Shown: positions 1 to 8,033 of the stretch, one piece after another | Layout: every line of letters starts with the position of its first letter | Position numbering within the stretch: the first letter of the stretch is position 1 | IMG/VR virus record: IMGVR_UViG_3300032116_000769 | Span: 1-33,642 of that record | DNA: 33,642 bases | Source of the DNA: a virus | Strand: one strand, 5' to 3' | The notes under the pieces: model-generated | Told to the model about the DNA's origin: nothing | Databases searched by the model: none | Seen by the model: the letters and a program-made list of their open reading frames with translations, nothing else | Position numbers and translations under genes: made by a program

Positions 1-25
1 ATTCGGATCTCCTCGATTTTTTGTT

Positions 26-50
26 GTTCTTATCTTCGCAGTGGTGTCAC
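26..50 (-). promoter_or_regulatory. Late-gene GTGACAC motif, site 1 (copy at 33429-33453)
   Basis: The heptamer GTGACAC (44-50, minus strand) lies in the gap before the first connector-region gene, whose start is 33405, equivalent to position 2 in the repeat copy. In the shared alignment, A at motif position 15 and T at position 19 are present. Position 26 reads CAAC rather than CATG, so this copy does not abut a start codon; the gene has its own strong GAGGAG ribosome site. Five other copies occur upstream of late genes. Confidence 0.55.
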
Positions 51-84
51 GAACGGATCAAGTTGATACCAGCCAGGAAACCGA

Positions 85-111
85 ATGCCCTCCGATTTTG
101 TCGGAGGGCAT
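85..111 (-). terminator. Hairpin terminator after the major capsid gene
   Basis: A perfect 11-bp inverted repeat (arms 85-95 and 101-111, loop of 5) lies 17 bp beyond the capsid stop codon. The stem is rich in G and C. On the minus strand it is followed by TCGGTTTCC, a weak U-tract. The position directly after the most highly expressed gene and before the next operon supports a terminator or mRNA-stabilising hairpin. A second copy is in the terminal repeat at 33488-33514. Confidence 0.75.
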
Positions 112-128
112 CAGGTTTTGATTTGTTC

Positions 129-1274
129 TTAAGCGTTGTTGCTCTTCAACAGAACGACCGCATCCTTGTTCCAAGGAGTTCCACCTAGACGAGCCAAGCC
201 GTAGAAACGGACATTCGGCGCGGCAGTGTAAGGATCTCTAAGGATCGATACAGAGCGGTGAATAGCAGCGGCGTAACCCTGGCGAAGATCACCGAATGCC
301 ACAGGGAAGTTGGCGGCACCAATAGATGGAGCATCATCAACTTCAACGACCGGCTTACCTAGAATGTAGAATGAGCCGTTGCGGTTCTCAACGAGGGGAG
401 TGTTGTTTAGGTTTGGATAGGCGAAACCGATCACAGAGGCAAGAGTTGCCGGTGATAGATACCACTTAGCATTTGCGCGAAACTTCTGCGGAAGTGCGAA
501 GAATGTTGCTAGGAATGAGGTGTTGGATAGCGCACCAGCCGACCCAGATAGCTGGGTTGAGTAAGTTGAGCTAGCCACGAAGATACCAGCAGCCTGTTGG
601 TTTCCAGAGCCGGTTCCAGTTGCGATCTGGTTCTGGAATTTTTCAGCAAAGTCGCCATAGATGCTCTCTGTGACCCAAGTCTCGGCGCCTTCAACGCTGT
701 CCAAGAATTGCTGGGATGCGCGCTGGTCGGTGTAGAGGTCGAATGCTTGGAGAGTTCCATTGGTGAATGTTGGCTCTGTCTGCTGGGTTCTTGCTCCGGT
801 TTCGGTTGCGTTAGCAACGGTTCCGTGAGTGTCCTTGCGAGGTAGGAACACAGTTGTGTCGCCCGAGATGTTAAACACAGTTACATCTTCTAGCAGAGGA
901 CTAATCTTGCGGAATTTTTCGATTAGTGGAGCATGGATTGGTTCTGGAACAACGAAACCACCATTAGCATCAGTTCCGGCGATCAGTGTGGCACGATCTT
1001 CAGCACCGGTTTTGATGAATGAACGGAATGCGGTTGCTTGCTTGTCTGCCTCGGCAGTTTCACCAAGACGACGGCCATCCTGGGCAATTGCCCTGGCTTC
1101 CTCGATCTCGGCATCTCTTGCCTCAACACGTAAGCGGTCAAGCTCTTCAAGCTTGCCAGTGATTTTCATTAGCTTGTCGCGGTCTTCCTGGACAAGTTGA
1201 TCGCCCTTAGCAGCAAGATCGGCACCAATCTGGCGCAACTCCTCTGCCTGGCGGTCGATAGCACGATAGTCCAT
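129..1274 (-). CDS. Major capsid protein, HK97 fold
   Basis: This 381-residue protein forms the icosahedral shell. Residues 1-75 are highly charged and probably coiled-coil, matching the scaffold-like delta domain of HK97 gp5-type capsids, which the prohead protease normally removes. The rest has the usual pattern of this family: an 'AGTDANGGFVVPEPI' entry segment, a beta-rich centre, and a C-terminal stretch with LGKPVVEVDDAP and 'VAFGDLRQGYAAAIHRSVSI'. A longer reading frame runs up to 1394, but the start at 1274 is preferred. It is preceded by GAAAGGAAAC at good spacing and begins 1 nt after the protease stop. The gene ends before a strong hairpin. Its order after portal and protease is the standard head cassette. 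Confidence 0.95.
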   Translation of the reverse strand: MDYRAIDRQAEELRQIGADLAAKGDQLVQEDRDKLMKITGKLEELDRLRVEARDAEIEEARAIAQDGRRLGETAEADKQATAFRSFIKTGAEDRATLIAGTDANGGFVVPEPIHAPLIEKFRKISPLLEDVTVFNISGDTTVFLPRKDTHGTVANATETGARTQQTEPTFTNGTLQAFDLYTDQRASQQFLDSVEGAETWVTESIYGDFAEKFQNQIATGTGSGNQQAAGIFVASSTYSTQLSGSAGALSNTSFLATFFALPQKFRANAKWYLSPATLASVIGFAYPNLNNTPLVENRNGSFYILGKPVVEVDDAPSIGAANFPVAFGDLRQGYAAAIHRSVSILRDPYTAAPNVRFYGLARLGGTPWNKDAVVLLKSNNA

Positions 1275-1275
1275 G

Positions 1276-2145
1276 CTAGTTTCCTTTCGGTTTGTTAGGG
1301 ATGAACCCGAAACCTGGAACGAATGTCTGGGTTCGGGATTGGGTTTTTCCGGTCGCGCCGACCGATGACCGATCATTCTCTGCTGATGAGCCACCAGCCA
1401 GAATGTCGGAGCCTGTTCCGGCGTTGGCTATGATTTCAGCCTCCACCAAAGTCGTTGTGAGTGTTTCCTCTTCAAATGGTTCGATACCCTCAGCCTCAAC
1501 TTGATCTTCATCAAAGTTTGGATCAACTGATTTGATGACCGAGCCGATCGCATCGATAGCAGTTTCGATCTGGCCGACAGCAGATTTGAGAACCTGCTCA
1601 TTAGCATCAGATAGAACACGACCTGCCCGAGTTTCCAATTTAGCGGCATTAGCCAAAGTTTGAGCCTGTGATCTAGCCTCGGCAGTTGTTTCCGGGTAGG
1701 CAGGCATCGAGGTGACGGTTAGTTCGGAGATGCGAGCTTTGATGATTTCCCGACAGACGAAACCATCCTGGACGAACCAGCGGTCATCATCAACGAGCAT
1801 CCTGTAAGAACATCCCCTGATGTCGCCTCGGTCCATAGACACCCGAAGATCTTTTGCCCAAGATGTTTCCGGAGGGAATGCTGTGAATACGACACCCCTC
1901 TCATCCTGTGTGGCGATCATAGTTCCGGCCGAAACCCGACCAAGGACTTTATCGGTAGCGTGATCAAAGAGAGCAACCAGATCAGGATCTAATTCGACAG
2001 AGCCAGGGAGCATTCTCTCGCGGAAACCACCAAGATCAACCGACCAGCTGTTAAATAAGATGGCGCGACCATTGATGCGAGATTTACCTCCCTCGGTGAC
2101 GAACCGAAGTTCGCCCGAAGAATTGGCGCGGATCTCTGTGGTCAT
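1276..2145 (-). CDS. Prohead maturation protease, HK97 (U35) family
   Basis: This 289-residue serine protease would cleave the capsid delta domain during head maturation. The catalytic signature is visible: His62 in FDHATDKVLGR and Ser113 in GDIRGCSYRM, followed by an 'ISELTVTSMPAYPET' segment typical of the family. Residues after about 165 form a long acidic and polar tail (to 289) not needed for catalysis, which could act as internal scaffold. The frame opens at 2163, but I chose the ATG at 2145. GGAAGG sits about 9 nt before it, whereas the upstream ATG at 2161-2163 has no ribosome site and itself precedes that GGAAGG. The gene lies between portal and capsid genes. Confidence 0.93.
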   Translation of the reverse strand: MTTEIRANSSGELRFVTEGGKSRINGRAILFNSWSVDLGGFRERMLPGSVELDPDLVALFDHATDKVLGRVSAGTMIATQDERGVVFTAFPPETSWAKDLRVSMDRGDIRGCSYRMLVDDDRWFVQDGFVCREIIKARISELTVTSMPAYPETTAEARSQAQTLANAAKLETRAGRVLSDANEQVLKSAVGQIETAIDAIGSVIKSVDPNFDEDQVEAEGIEPFEEETLTTTLVEAEIIANAGTGSDILAGGSSAENDRSSVGATGKTQSRTQTFVPGFGFIPNKPKGN

Positions 2146-2163
2146 TTGAGTGGTTCCTTCCAT

Positions 2164-2188
2164 GGTTCTATGTTTGTCTAGGTGTCAC
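2164..2188 (-). promoter_or_regulatory. Late-gene GTGACAC motif, site 2
   Basis: GTGACAC (2182-2188) begins one base after the portal stop codon TAA. An ATG begins exactly 25 nt downstream (2163-2161). That ATG is in frame with the protease but probably is not its real start, because the better ribosome site serves 2145. A15 and T19 of the shared pattern are conserved. Confidence 0.55.
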
Positions 2189-2189
2189 A

Positions 2190-3998
2190 TTACTGATCAG
2201 CTTGATCAAGTTTTTCGGTTTCCCTGTAAGCCCAATCGCGGGCAGAGATAGCACCCTCCCGATCAGGGCCACCACCCCAGAGGAGCATGGCTACCAAGCC
2301 GGGACCAGGATAGTCCGGATCATTAGGATTAGAGTTTTTGGGAGCATCCAGATCAACCAAGTGGCGATCTATCCATGGCCCGATCTTGCGGATTTTATTT
2401 TCCGAAACTCGACCGGCAGCAAGTTCTTTGGCATCCCGAATGGTAGCCGGGACTAAACCATCTCCACCCTTGCCCTCTTCATAGTAAGCCAAGCCCCTTT
2501 TGGCATTGTTTTGGACATAGTTTGGAACGTTGATGTCCCCAATTGCCCGATCTTCCAAAGCCTGGGAAACGATTGCCGATGGATCAATCTCCAAGCCGGA
2601 GAGAGTTAGAGCTCTGATGATCGGAGGGAGGACTTGTTCCATAGCCCAAGTTTTTGTTGTTTCGATGTCCCGACCCCTTTGTTGATCTTGATCAGCCCTT
2701 AGCCGGATGCGATTGATGGCATCCTCGATGATTGGAGCTAGGGCATCCCGAGAATTAGTTGAGGGAGTTTCAGGAAGAATTTGAGCAGGAGATTGGTTAT
2801 CGGTTGAGGGAGTAATAGCCGAGGCAGCAATCATGTTGAGAGGGACTAAGTATTCATCCCCTCCCTCATAAGGATCAAGATCTTCGAATGCCCTGGCCTC
2901 ATTTCGGTTGATCACGCCAGCATTGATGAGAGTGTTATAGCCAGCGGTCCTTGTGGCATAGTCCCCTCTTAGGATCGCATCCACGTTAAACCGGACATAA
3001 AGCTCTTCCTCGCCAGTGGTAAAGAGTTTCCGGGTTGTTCTCTCGTAATCAACCGCGATCGGTGTGATTGTGTGTTGGGCGAACCAAAGTCCAGCCTGTT
3101 CGGAGTTTGTATAAGTTCCATGGGTCCAATCTTGGACAAGTGGAAGAGGCACTCGATAGATGCGACAGATTTGTTCGAGATACCATCTCATCTGGCCAGT
3201 GAGATCAGCATCTTTGAGGGACATCTGGTTTTGTTTGACTTTGATGCCCCGATCAAAGATGCGAGTTTTTCCAGCCCCGATGACCCCTTGGGTTGTTGCT
3301 AGTGATGCGGCAATAGCTTTGATGTCGTCACCGGTGAGAACGCTGTCGGTTTCCAGGTAAGTTGGGAAGTGTGTCCCATTGTTGAGGAAACGGCCAAAGA
3401 ATTGTTCGGTTGCTATTGATAGCCCGATTGTGTCCTTGATGAGATCAATTGGTGAGCTAGCCTCCAAAGGATTTTTGAGGAATGGGCCACGATGATGGAT
3501 GAGATCTTTTGTTGAGTAAGTTCCGGCGGGAGTTATTTCATCGCCCTGGTAACGATAGGCGATTTTCCCGTTTGTTGTTCTGATCTCTGGGTTTGAGCCG
3601 AAGAGTGGCCAGAGTTCGAATGGCCGGCCGTTGCGATAGATAACTCTCCAATAAGCGTTTCCAGTGATGTCCTTGCGAATTGATGTCCATCTTTGGAGTT
3701 CGCCTCCGGTCATAAGATCATTTGGGCGATCGAATAAGAGCTTGGCAACCGGATGATCAGTTATGGCCAGGCGTTTGCGATCTTGCTTTTGGAATACGCC
3801 ACCGGGAAGAGTGGAGAATGTTTCGGCCCGAACCTCAATACAAGAGGCGACAGCAACCGAGGCCAGAGCTGTTTCAGGAGTGACCCTAACACCAGAGGCG
3901 GAAACAGTGCCACCATAGAAGAACGCATTGGCAAGAGCATCCAGGGCATCACGCTTTTCACCACGACCGCGGAGAGCAGTAAAGGGATTTAGAGGCAT
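2190..3998 (-). CDS. Portal protein, HK97 type, with extra C-terminal domain
   Basis: The dodecameric portal forms the DNA gate at the head vertex. Residues 1 to about 400 match HK97-family portals: the start MPLNPFTALRGRG, 'VTPETALASVAVASCIEVRA', and LQRWTSIRKDITGNAYW. At 602 residues it is longer than the roughly 400 common in the family. The last 110 or so residues (from about 490) look like a separate module. It contains GLAYYEEGKGGDGL, a central helical stretch, and YPGPGLVAMLLWGG, resembling the 'PSAGRIAWLLWGG' module seen at the ends of other phage head proteins and proteases. The start is supported by AGAAGGA about 8 nt upstream. A promoter-like element lies in the gap after the terminase gene. 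Confidence 0.94.
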   Translation of the reverse strand: MPLNPFTALRGRGEKRDALDALANAFFYGGTVSASGVRVTPETALASVAVASCIEVRAETFSTLPGGVFQKQDRKRLAITDHPVAKLLFDRPNDLMTGGELQRWTSIRKDITGNAYWRVIYRNGRPFELWPLFGSNPEIRTTNGKIAYRYQGDEITPAGTYSTKDLIHHRGPFLKNPLEASSPIDLIKDTIGLSIATEQFFGRFLNNGTHFPTYLETDSVLTGDDIKAIAASLATTQGVIGAGKTRIFDRGIKVKQNQMSLKDADLTGQMRWYLEQICRIYRVPLPLVQDWTHGTYTNSEQAGLWFAQHTITPIAVDYERTTRKLFTTGEEELYVRFNVDAILRGDYATRTAGYNTLINAGVINRNEARAFEDLDPYEGGDEYLVPLNMIAASAITPSTDNQSPAQILPETPSTNSRDALAPIIEDAINRIRLRADQDQQRGRDIETTKTWAMEQVLPPIIRALTLSGLEIDPSAIVSQALEDRAIGDINVPNYVQNNAKRGLAYYEEGKGGDGLVPATIRDAKELAAGRVSENKIRKIGPWIDRHLVDLDAPKNSNPNDPDYPGPGLVAMLLWGGGPDREGAISARDWAYRETEKLDQADQ

Positions 3999-4025
3999 CC
4001 GATCAGTTCCTTCTCTGTGGAGATC

Positions 4026-4054
4026 GTTATAGTCAAGTTTCGCCTAAGTGTCAC
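4026..4054 (-). promoter_or_regulatory. Putative promoter before portal, containing GTGACAC motif, site 3
   Basis: GTGACA (4049-4054) is followed after exactly 17 bp by TATAAC (4026-4031), a good sigma70-like -35/-10 pair with one mismatch in the -10 box. The motif begins 1 nt after the terminase stop TAG. This is the only one of the six GTGACAC copies with a clear -10 box at standard spacing. Confidence 0.6.
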
Positions 4055-4055
4055 G

Positions 4056-5513
4056 CTATAAACTTACATCCAAAGAATAGATGCCTCCTGTTGAGGCGAA
4101 TGATGGGCCACCAATTGACCATTCACTCTCGGCGATGTGAGCAGCCATGGCCAGAGCAACGGCAGCATCGATGTTGTCGAATTTGGAAACTTTGGTCATT
4201 CGCCAGCCTGATGGTGGAATTTCCTTAGCCCCAGCATTGAGAACGTGTTTGGTGAGTAGAGGATCGCCCCCATGTTTTATTCGACCAAGCTGGATGAGAT
4301 CATAGAGGTTCATTGAGGCAGGGATCATTCTGTTGGCGTGTTGAGGGAAGTCCTCAACAGGTAAGCCCTCCCGAGAGAGTTCATCCATGATCGCGAAGAG
4401 GTGAGCCGGATCGACTACGATACGAGTGACGTTATAGTCCCGATGTAGTTCGCGGAGAATTCTTTTAAGTTCTTCAAAGTCCAGGAGGCCAGCCTCTGGA
4501 TCAGCCTCGAATGACCAAGCTTTGACGTTATGGATACCATTTTCATCTCTTTGATCAAGGACAACAGCAGTTTTATCTCGGCGAGGAGCAGCATCAACGC
4601 CGATCACGCATGGCTTTTCGAGATCAATAGTTGGTTGATCAGAACATAGTTCCCAAGCTTTTTCGTTAAATGCGCGAGCATTGACCCCAGTGGTTGGAGT
4701 GAGATTGAGATGTAGCCTCTGGAATACCGGAAGAGGAAGAGCCTGGAATTGGCTTTTGAGCATGTCCTCTGTTATCCAAGAGGCAGGATTAGCTTTGCGC
4801 CAAGTTTTAGGATCAGCAGGATCATCGGTTTCCTTAGCCCCTTGCCAATAAACGAATGCCCTTGGATCTTGCGCCCAAAGTTGCCTAAGTTCATCCAAAG
4901 TTCCACCAGGATGGGCGGCGGCCGTAGTAATAGCAACGAACAGGCCCTCTTCACGACCGACCATTCCAGTGACCATGCTCTCGATCATTTCGAGGTTTTT
5001 CATAACATGGACCTCATCCCCAGAGGCAAAGCTTGGGTGAAACCCTTGGGAAGTGTCGGCATCGAATGGCAACGCGCGGAATGTTGCGCCTGTTTCAACG
5101 ACTTCTATGACCGATCGATAGATTTTGGTTGATGCCCTCAATAGTGGATCAGCATTGATCATTCTTTTGGCAGTGTCGAAGATGATCGCAGCCTGTTGCC
5201 TGGTTGTTGCGAACGCGTATTGTTCCCCTCCATAAACCGGTTCGGCGTAAAGATGATAAAGATGGAGCATGGCCGTCAATTCCGATTTGCCATTCCATCT
5301 TGGTATTCCATAGAGAGCTCTTTTGATTTTCCTTTTACCTGATCGGTCGAGTTGCCCATAAGTTGGGAGGATCATGTTTTCCCATTGGAATGGTTCCAGG
5401 ATGAATGGTTTTCCAGCCCATCGGTCCTTCATGTGGCGGACATGAAGTTCGGAGAACCGAGCAACTCTTTGAGCTTTGGCAAGTCCTTTTTGAGAGTATT
5501 TTTTTCGGGTCAT
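4056..5513 (-). CDS. Terminase large subunit (ATPase-nuclease)
   Basis: This 485-residue packaging motor pumps DNA through the portal and cuts it. The ATPase half shows a Walker A-like GIPRWNGKS (69-77), a Walker B acidic pair in SGDEVHVM (Asp166-Glu167) and an AITTAA coupling motif (194-199). The RNase H-like nuclease half has candidate metal ligands Asp307 (VIGVDAAP), Asp368 (RIVVDPAH) and Asp449 (KFDNIDAAVAL). Length and motif order fit the HK97-like Terminase_1 family. The ATG overlaps the small-subunit stop as ATGA, suggesting translational coupling. The sequence alone does not settle cos versus headful packaging, although the redundant ends fit circular permutation. Confidence 0.95.
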   Translation of the reverse strand: MTRKKYSQKGLAKAQRVARFSELHVRHMKDRWAGKPFILEPFQWENMILPTYGQLDRSGKRKIKRALYGIPRWNGKSELTAMLHLYHLYAEPVYGGEQYAFATTRQQAAIIFDTAKRMINADPLLRASTKIYRSVIEVVETGATFRALPFDADTSQGFHPSFASGDEVHVMKNLEMIESMVTGMVGREEGLFVAITTAAAHPGGTLDELRQLWAQDPRAFVYWQGAKETDDPADPKTWRKANPASWITEDMLKSQFQALPLPVFQRLHLNLTPTTGVNARAFNEKAWELCSDQPTIDLEKPCVIGVDAAPRRDKTAVVLDQRDENGIHNVKAWSFEADPEAGLLDFEELKRILRELHRDYNVTRIVVDPAHLFAIMDELSREGLPVEDFPQHANRMIPASMNLYDLIQLGRIKHGGDPLLTKHVLNAGAKEIPPSGWRMTKVSKFDNIDAAVALAMAAHIAESEWSIGGPSFASTGGIYSLDVSL

Positions 5514-6004
5514 TTTTTAGGTTTGTCGATGGCTTGGTTGAGTGTTGAGAGCAGGGACATTCCACTAATTTCCATCAGGCCCAATCGAATGCGAGCTGCC
5601 GGAGTAAGCCCAAGAGTTTCGGCATAGCGGAGCATTGTGGCGGCAGCATCTTTTTGGATCTTGATGGATGGGTTTGGCATTGGGCCATTTGGTCCTTTGA
5701 CTAGAATGCCAAATTGTTGGATCTGATTAGAGGCTTGGGCATGAACATAAACAGCCACACAATAAGCCTCCAAAGCCGGGAGGAATGACGATCGCATGTT
5801 GTTAGCCCCTCCAAGATCTTGGACAATAGTTCGCCAGACATCATGAACCTCCTGGGGAATGTTACTTGATGGCGGGAATGTTTCCGGTGGAGCCTGAATT
5901 GCTATTGGTGAGATCTGCCGAGCTTTTTTGGCCTCGCCAGGTAGAGGTCGGTTTCCGGTTTTCCGAGTGGCTCTTTTAGGATCAGCAGGTCGCCCCTTAG
6001 TCAT
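5510..6004 (-). CDS. Terminase small subunit, P27/Terminase_4 family
   Basis: This 164-residue protein recognises phage DNA and loads the large subunit. The N-terminus is basic (MTKGRPADPKRATRKTGNRP), followed by a Pro-rich linker. The helical core has VWRTIVQDLG, LEAYCVAVYVHAQA, GPNGPMPNPSIKIQKDAA and LGLTPAARIRLG, the pattern of P27-type small terminases. An in-frame ATG exists at 6046, but 6004 is preferred for GGTGA about 7 nt upstream and for the typical MTKGRP beginning. It overlaps the methyltransferase stop by 8 bp and the large subunit by 4 bp. Confidence 0.92.
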   Translation of the reverse strand: MTKGRPADPKRATRKTGNRPLPGEAKKARQISPIAIQAPPETFPPSSNIPQEVHDVWRTIVQDLGGANNMRSSFLPALEAYCVAVYVHAQASNQIQQFGILVKGPNGPMPNPSIKIQKDAAATMLRYAETLGLTPAARIRLGLMEISGMSLLSTLNQAIDKPKK

Positions 6005-7055
6005 TAGTTTCACCGAACCATTGATCAGCAATTGCCCGAGCCACAACCTCCATCATTTTGGGAGGAACAGACATTCCGACAAGATACTTGCCGATCAATT
6101 CCCCTCTGGCCTCATAGTCATCAGGAAACGAGCCGATACGTTTAGCCTCGCGGAATGTTAGAGATCGGCAGGTGTCCCAGTGTCGCAGAACATTGGATGC
6201 TGTGAGAGTTGGAGCAGGTTGTTGATCATTGATGCGAATGATGTTAAACCCAGAATTCCGTTTTTCCAATTCGATGGTGGCCACAGAATAAGGTCGCCCC
6301 TTAGCTGTTAGAGGCCACCATTTGAGATCGAATGGAGCCGGTGAAGTGTGAGCAATTTCGGCATCAGTAAGATCTTGGACATCGGAACAAGCTTCCCCAG
6401 CAGTGACCCATTTGGATGATGGATTGAGAGTTAGAGGTGGAAGATCTAAGTCCTCCCTAGATGCTACGAAGAACACTCTCTCCCTTTTTTGGGGGACAGA
6501 ACAATCAGCAGCATTGACCAGGAACAATTGGGGACGATAACCGATCTGCCGGAGCCGTTTCATAACAGCTTGGACATAACCCCGAGCATTGCCATGGATC
6601 ATGCCCTTGACGTTTTCCGCGACAATAACTTTGGGCATTAGCCTCTCAACGAGATCAAGATAGTCGAAGAATAGGTCATCGAGAACCTGGACGGCTTGCC
6701 CCTCGCGGAAGTGTTTTTCCCGACCCCAAGCTTTTTCCCTAGAACCGGCCATCGAGAATGTTGAGCAGGGAGGAGAACCATCCAAGATGTCCAGATCAAA
6801 GAGTTCGGGAGGAAGTTCCATTGTGACCAGATCTTTGATTGGAGCCTCGATGAAGAGTTTTGGTTTCAGGTTTTTTTCATAGTGCCAGCGCATTTCAGGA
6901 TCGATGTCGTTAGCCCCGATGAGATCATAACCAGCCAATTTGTAGCCCATTGATGAACCACCACCACAAGAGAACGTTGAGAATACTTTTCGGCCATTCT
7001 TAGGGATGAGATCAAGATCGGACAATAGCCAGGAGGATGGGTTTTTAGCGGGCAT
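5997..7055 (-). CDS. C5 cytosine-specific DNA methyltransferase
   Basis: This 352-residue protein would transfer a methyl group from S-adenosylmethionine to C5 of cytosine in a specific site. Motif I is FSTFSCGGGSS (about 25-35) and motif IV is DGSPPCSTFSMAG with catalytic Cys97. Motif VI is AENVKG (about 146-151), motif VIII is QKRERVFFV (189-197), and motifs IX/X are FREAKRIGSFPDDY and VGMSVPP. No restriction enzyme is adjacent, so this is an orphan enzyme, probably shielding phage DNA from host restriction or marking it for packaging. The frame is open to 7187, but the start at 7055 matches family length and overlaps the upstream gene by only 11 bp. Its target site cannot be read from sequence. 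Confidence 0.94.
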   Translation of the reverse strand: MPAKNPSSWLLSDLDLIPKNGRKVFSTFSCGGGSSMGYKLAGYDLIGANDIDPEMRWHYEKNLKPKLFIEAPIKDLVTMELPPELFDLDILDGSPPCSTFSMAGSREKAWGREKHFREGQAVQVLDDLFFDYLDLVERLMPKVIVAENVKGMIHGNARGYVQAVMKRLRQIGYRPQLFLVNAADCSVPQKRERVFFVASREDLDLPPLTLNPSSKWVTAGEACSDVQDLTDAEIAHTSPAPFDLKWWPLTAKGRPYSVATIELEKRNSGFNIIRINDQQPAPTLTASNVLRHWDTCRSLTFREAKRIGSFPDDYEARGELIGKYLVGMSVPPKMMEVVARAIADQWFGETND

Positions 7056-7524
7056 CGAATTCGAACCCACATTCCGGACATTGATGATCAAAGTCAAAGC
7101 TATCCACATCGATCTCTTTGGTTGAGTTTTGTTGTGGTTCTGGGGAGCCTGGGAGTTCGAAACCAAGAGAGCCGGGAGTAAAGCCAAGATCGGTGAGAGC
7201 CTCTAATTGAGCAGCAAGGAGAGGTTGGTTCCATTTGGCTAGTTCGGCCGATCGATTGTCGGCGATGGCGAATGCTCTTCTTTGTTCCTCGGTCCATTGA
7301 TCAGGAACGATGATGACTTGGATCTCTTCCCATCCCAGCAATTTAGCGGCTTGGAGTGTTCCATTACCAGCCAGCACGATGTTGTCGGAAGTTATGACCA
7401 CAGGTTTCCTTTGACCGAATTGAGCCAAGCTCTCGGCCAGGAGATTGATGTTCCTCTTTGAGTGTGACCGAGCATTGTCGGGATCAGGGATCAGATCGAT
7501 AACCGGATAAGTTTGTATTTTCAT
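7045..7524 (-). CDS. ParB-like nuclease-domain protein, paralogue 2
   Basis: This 159-residue protein starts with a ParB/sulfiredoxin-like N-terminal domain: IDLIPDPDNARSHSKRNI, FGQRKPVVIT, VLAGNGTLQAAKLLGW and AIADNRSAELA. It lacks the HTH and dimerisation domains of chromosomal ParB, so it is not a plain partition protein. The end carries CPECGFEFDAR, half of a zinc knuckle. It is clearly related to the protein encoded immediately upstream. The start at 7524 overlaps that gene's stop as ATGA; the longer frame to 7575 is less likely. In phages and mobile elements, ParB-like domains commonly accompany or fuse with DNA methyltransferases, as here. Whether it cuts DNA, binds CTP or guides methylation is unknown. 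Confidence 0.88.
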   Translation of the reverse strand: MKIQTYPVIDLIPDPDNARSHSKRNINLLAESLAQFGQRKPVVITSDNIVLAGNGTLQAAKLLGWEEIQVIIVPDQWTEEQRRAFAIADNRSAELAKWNQPLLAAQLEALTDLGFTPGSLGFELPGSPEPQQNSTKEIDVDSFDFDHQCPECGFEFDAR

Positions 7525-8033
7525 TCCTGTGAGCCTCTCGCAGATCGGTTCCAATTGTGACCACATTTTGGACAAGTGATGATTGGGTTTTTAGCTGTTT
7601 TATCGGTTTGGTTTTTTTCCGTTTCAGGATCTATGTCTGCTACCGGAACAGTTGGGAAACCGATCTCATTGATGTTCCAGCCAGCATCATTGAGATCGAC
7701 AAGTTGTTTGGCCAGAACATCAGCATTCCATTCGGCTAGTTCGGCAGTTCGGTTATCAGCCAGAGCATAAGCCATGGCATCAGCATCCGACCAATCAGCC
7801 GGAGTTCTAACGACATCAATAGTTTTCCATCCAAGCCGGTGAGCAGCCGTCAAAGTGCCATTGCCAGCCAATACTTTATTGTCCTGGGTTATGACGATCG
7901 GTTTGACTTGACCAAAGTTTCGAAGTGAATTAGCTATGGCCACCAAGTTAGTTTCATCATGGAGCCTGGCATTGTTTGGATCAGGAATGAGCAGATCGAT
8001 TGAGATGTTCTCAATTTGTAGCGGTTCGGTCAT
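7521..8033 (-). CDS. ParB-like nuclease-domain protein, paralogue 1
   Basis: This 170-residue protein has the same ParB-like domain as its downstream neighbour: LLIPDPNNARLHDETNL, FGQVKPIVIT, VLAGNGTLTAAHRLGW and ALADNRTAELAEWN. A short acidic linker leads to CPKCGHNWNRS at the C-terminus. The shared order of motifs, the end-to-end position and the common CPxCG tail argue for tandem duplication followed by divergence. The start overlaps the stop of the upstream zinc-protein gene. It belongs to the operon that also makes the methyltransferase and terminase. Confidence 0.88.
   Translation of the reverse strand: MTEPLQIENISIDLLIPDPNNARLHDETNLVAIANSLRNFGQVKPIVITQDNKVLAGNGTLTAAHRLGWKTIDVVRTPADWSDADAMAYALADNRTAELAEWNADVLAKQLVDLNDAGWNINEIGFPTVPVADIDPETEKNQTDKTAKNPIITCPKCGHNWNRSARGSQE

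Larger units (their letters stand above)
1..239. repeat. Terminal direct repeat, copy 1 (contig-end redundancy)
   Basis: These 239 bases recur at 33404-33642. I see one difference, C at 128 against T at 33531, just after the stop codon of the major capsid gene. The repeat spans the start of the 64-residue connector-region gene, its upstream gap, a hairpin and the 3' end of the capsid gene. Overlap of this kind is typical of a circular or circularly permuted genome assembled as a linear contig, giving a unit of 33,403 bp. A true short direct terminal repeat is the alternative, but it would be unusual for it to cut through the capsid gene. The mismatch may be a population variant or a sequencing error. 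Confidence 0.93.

Noticed and set aside
597-1200. Plus-strand open frames across the capsid gene and elsewhere
   Set aside because: They lie opposite strongly supported minus-strand genes, lack ribosome sites and do not resemble proteins.
7055-7187. Longer N-terminus of the methyltransferase
   Set aside because: The added 44 residues overlap the ParB-like gene, are not like the family and would need a start deep inside that gene.
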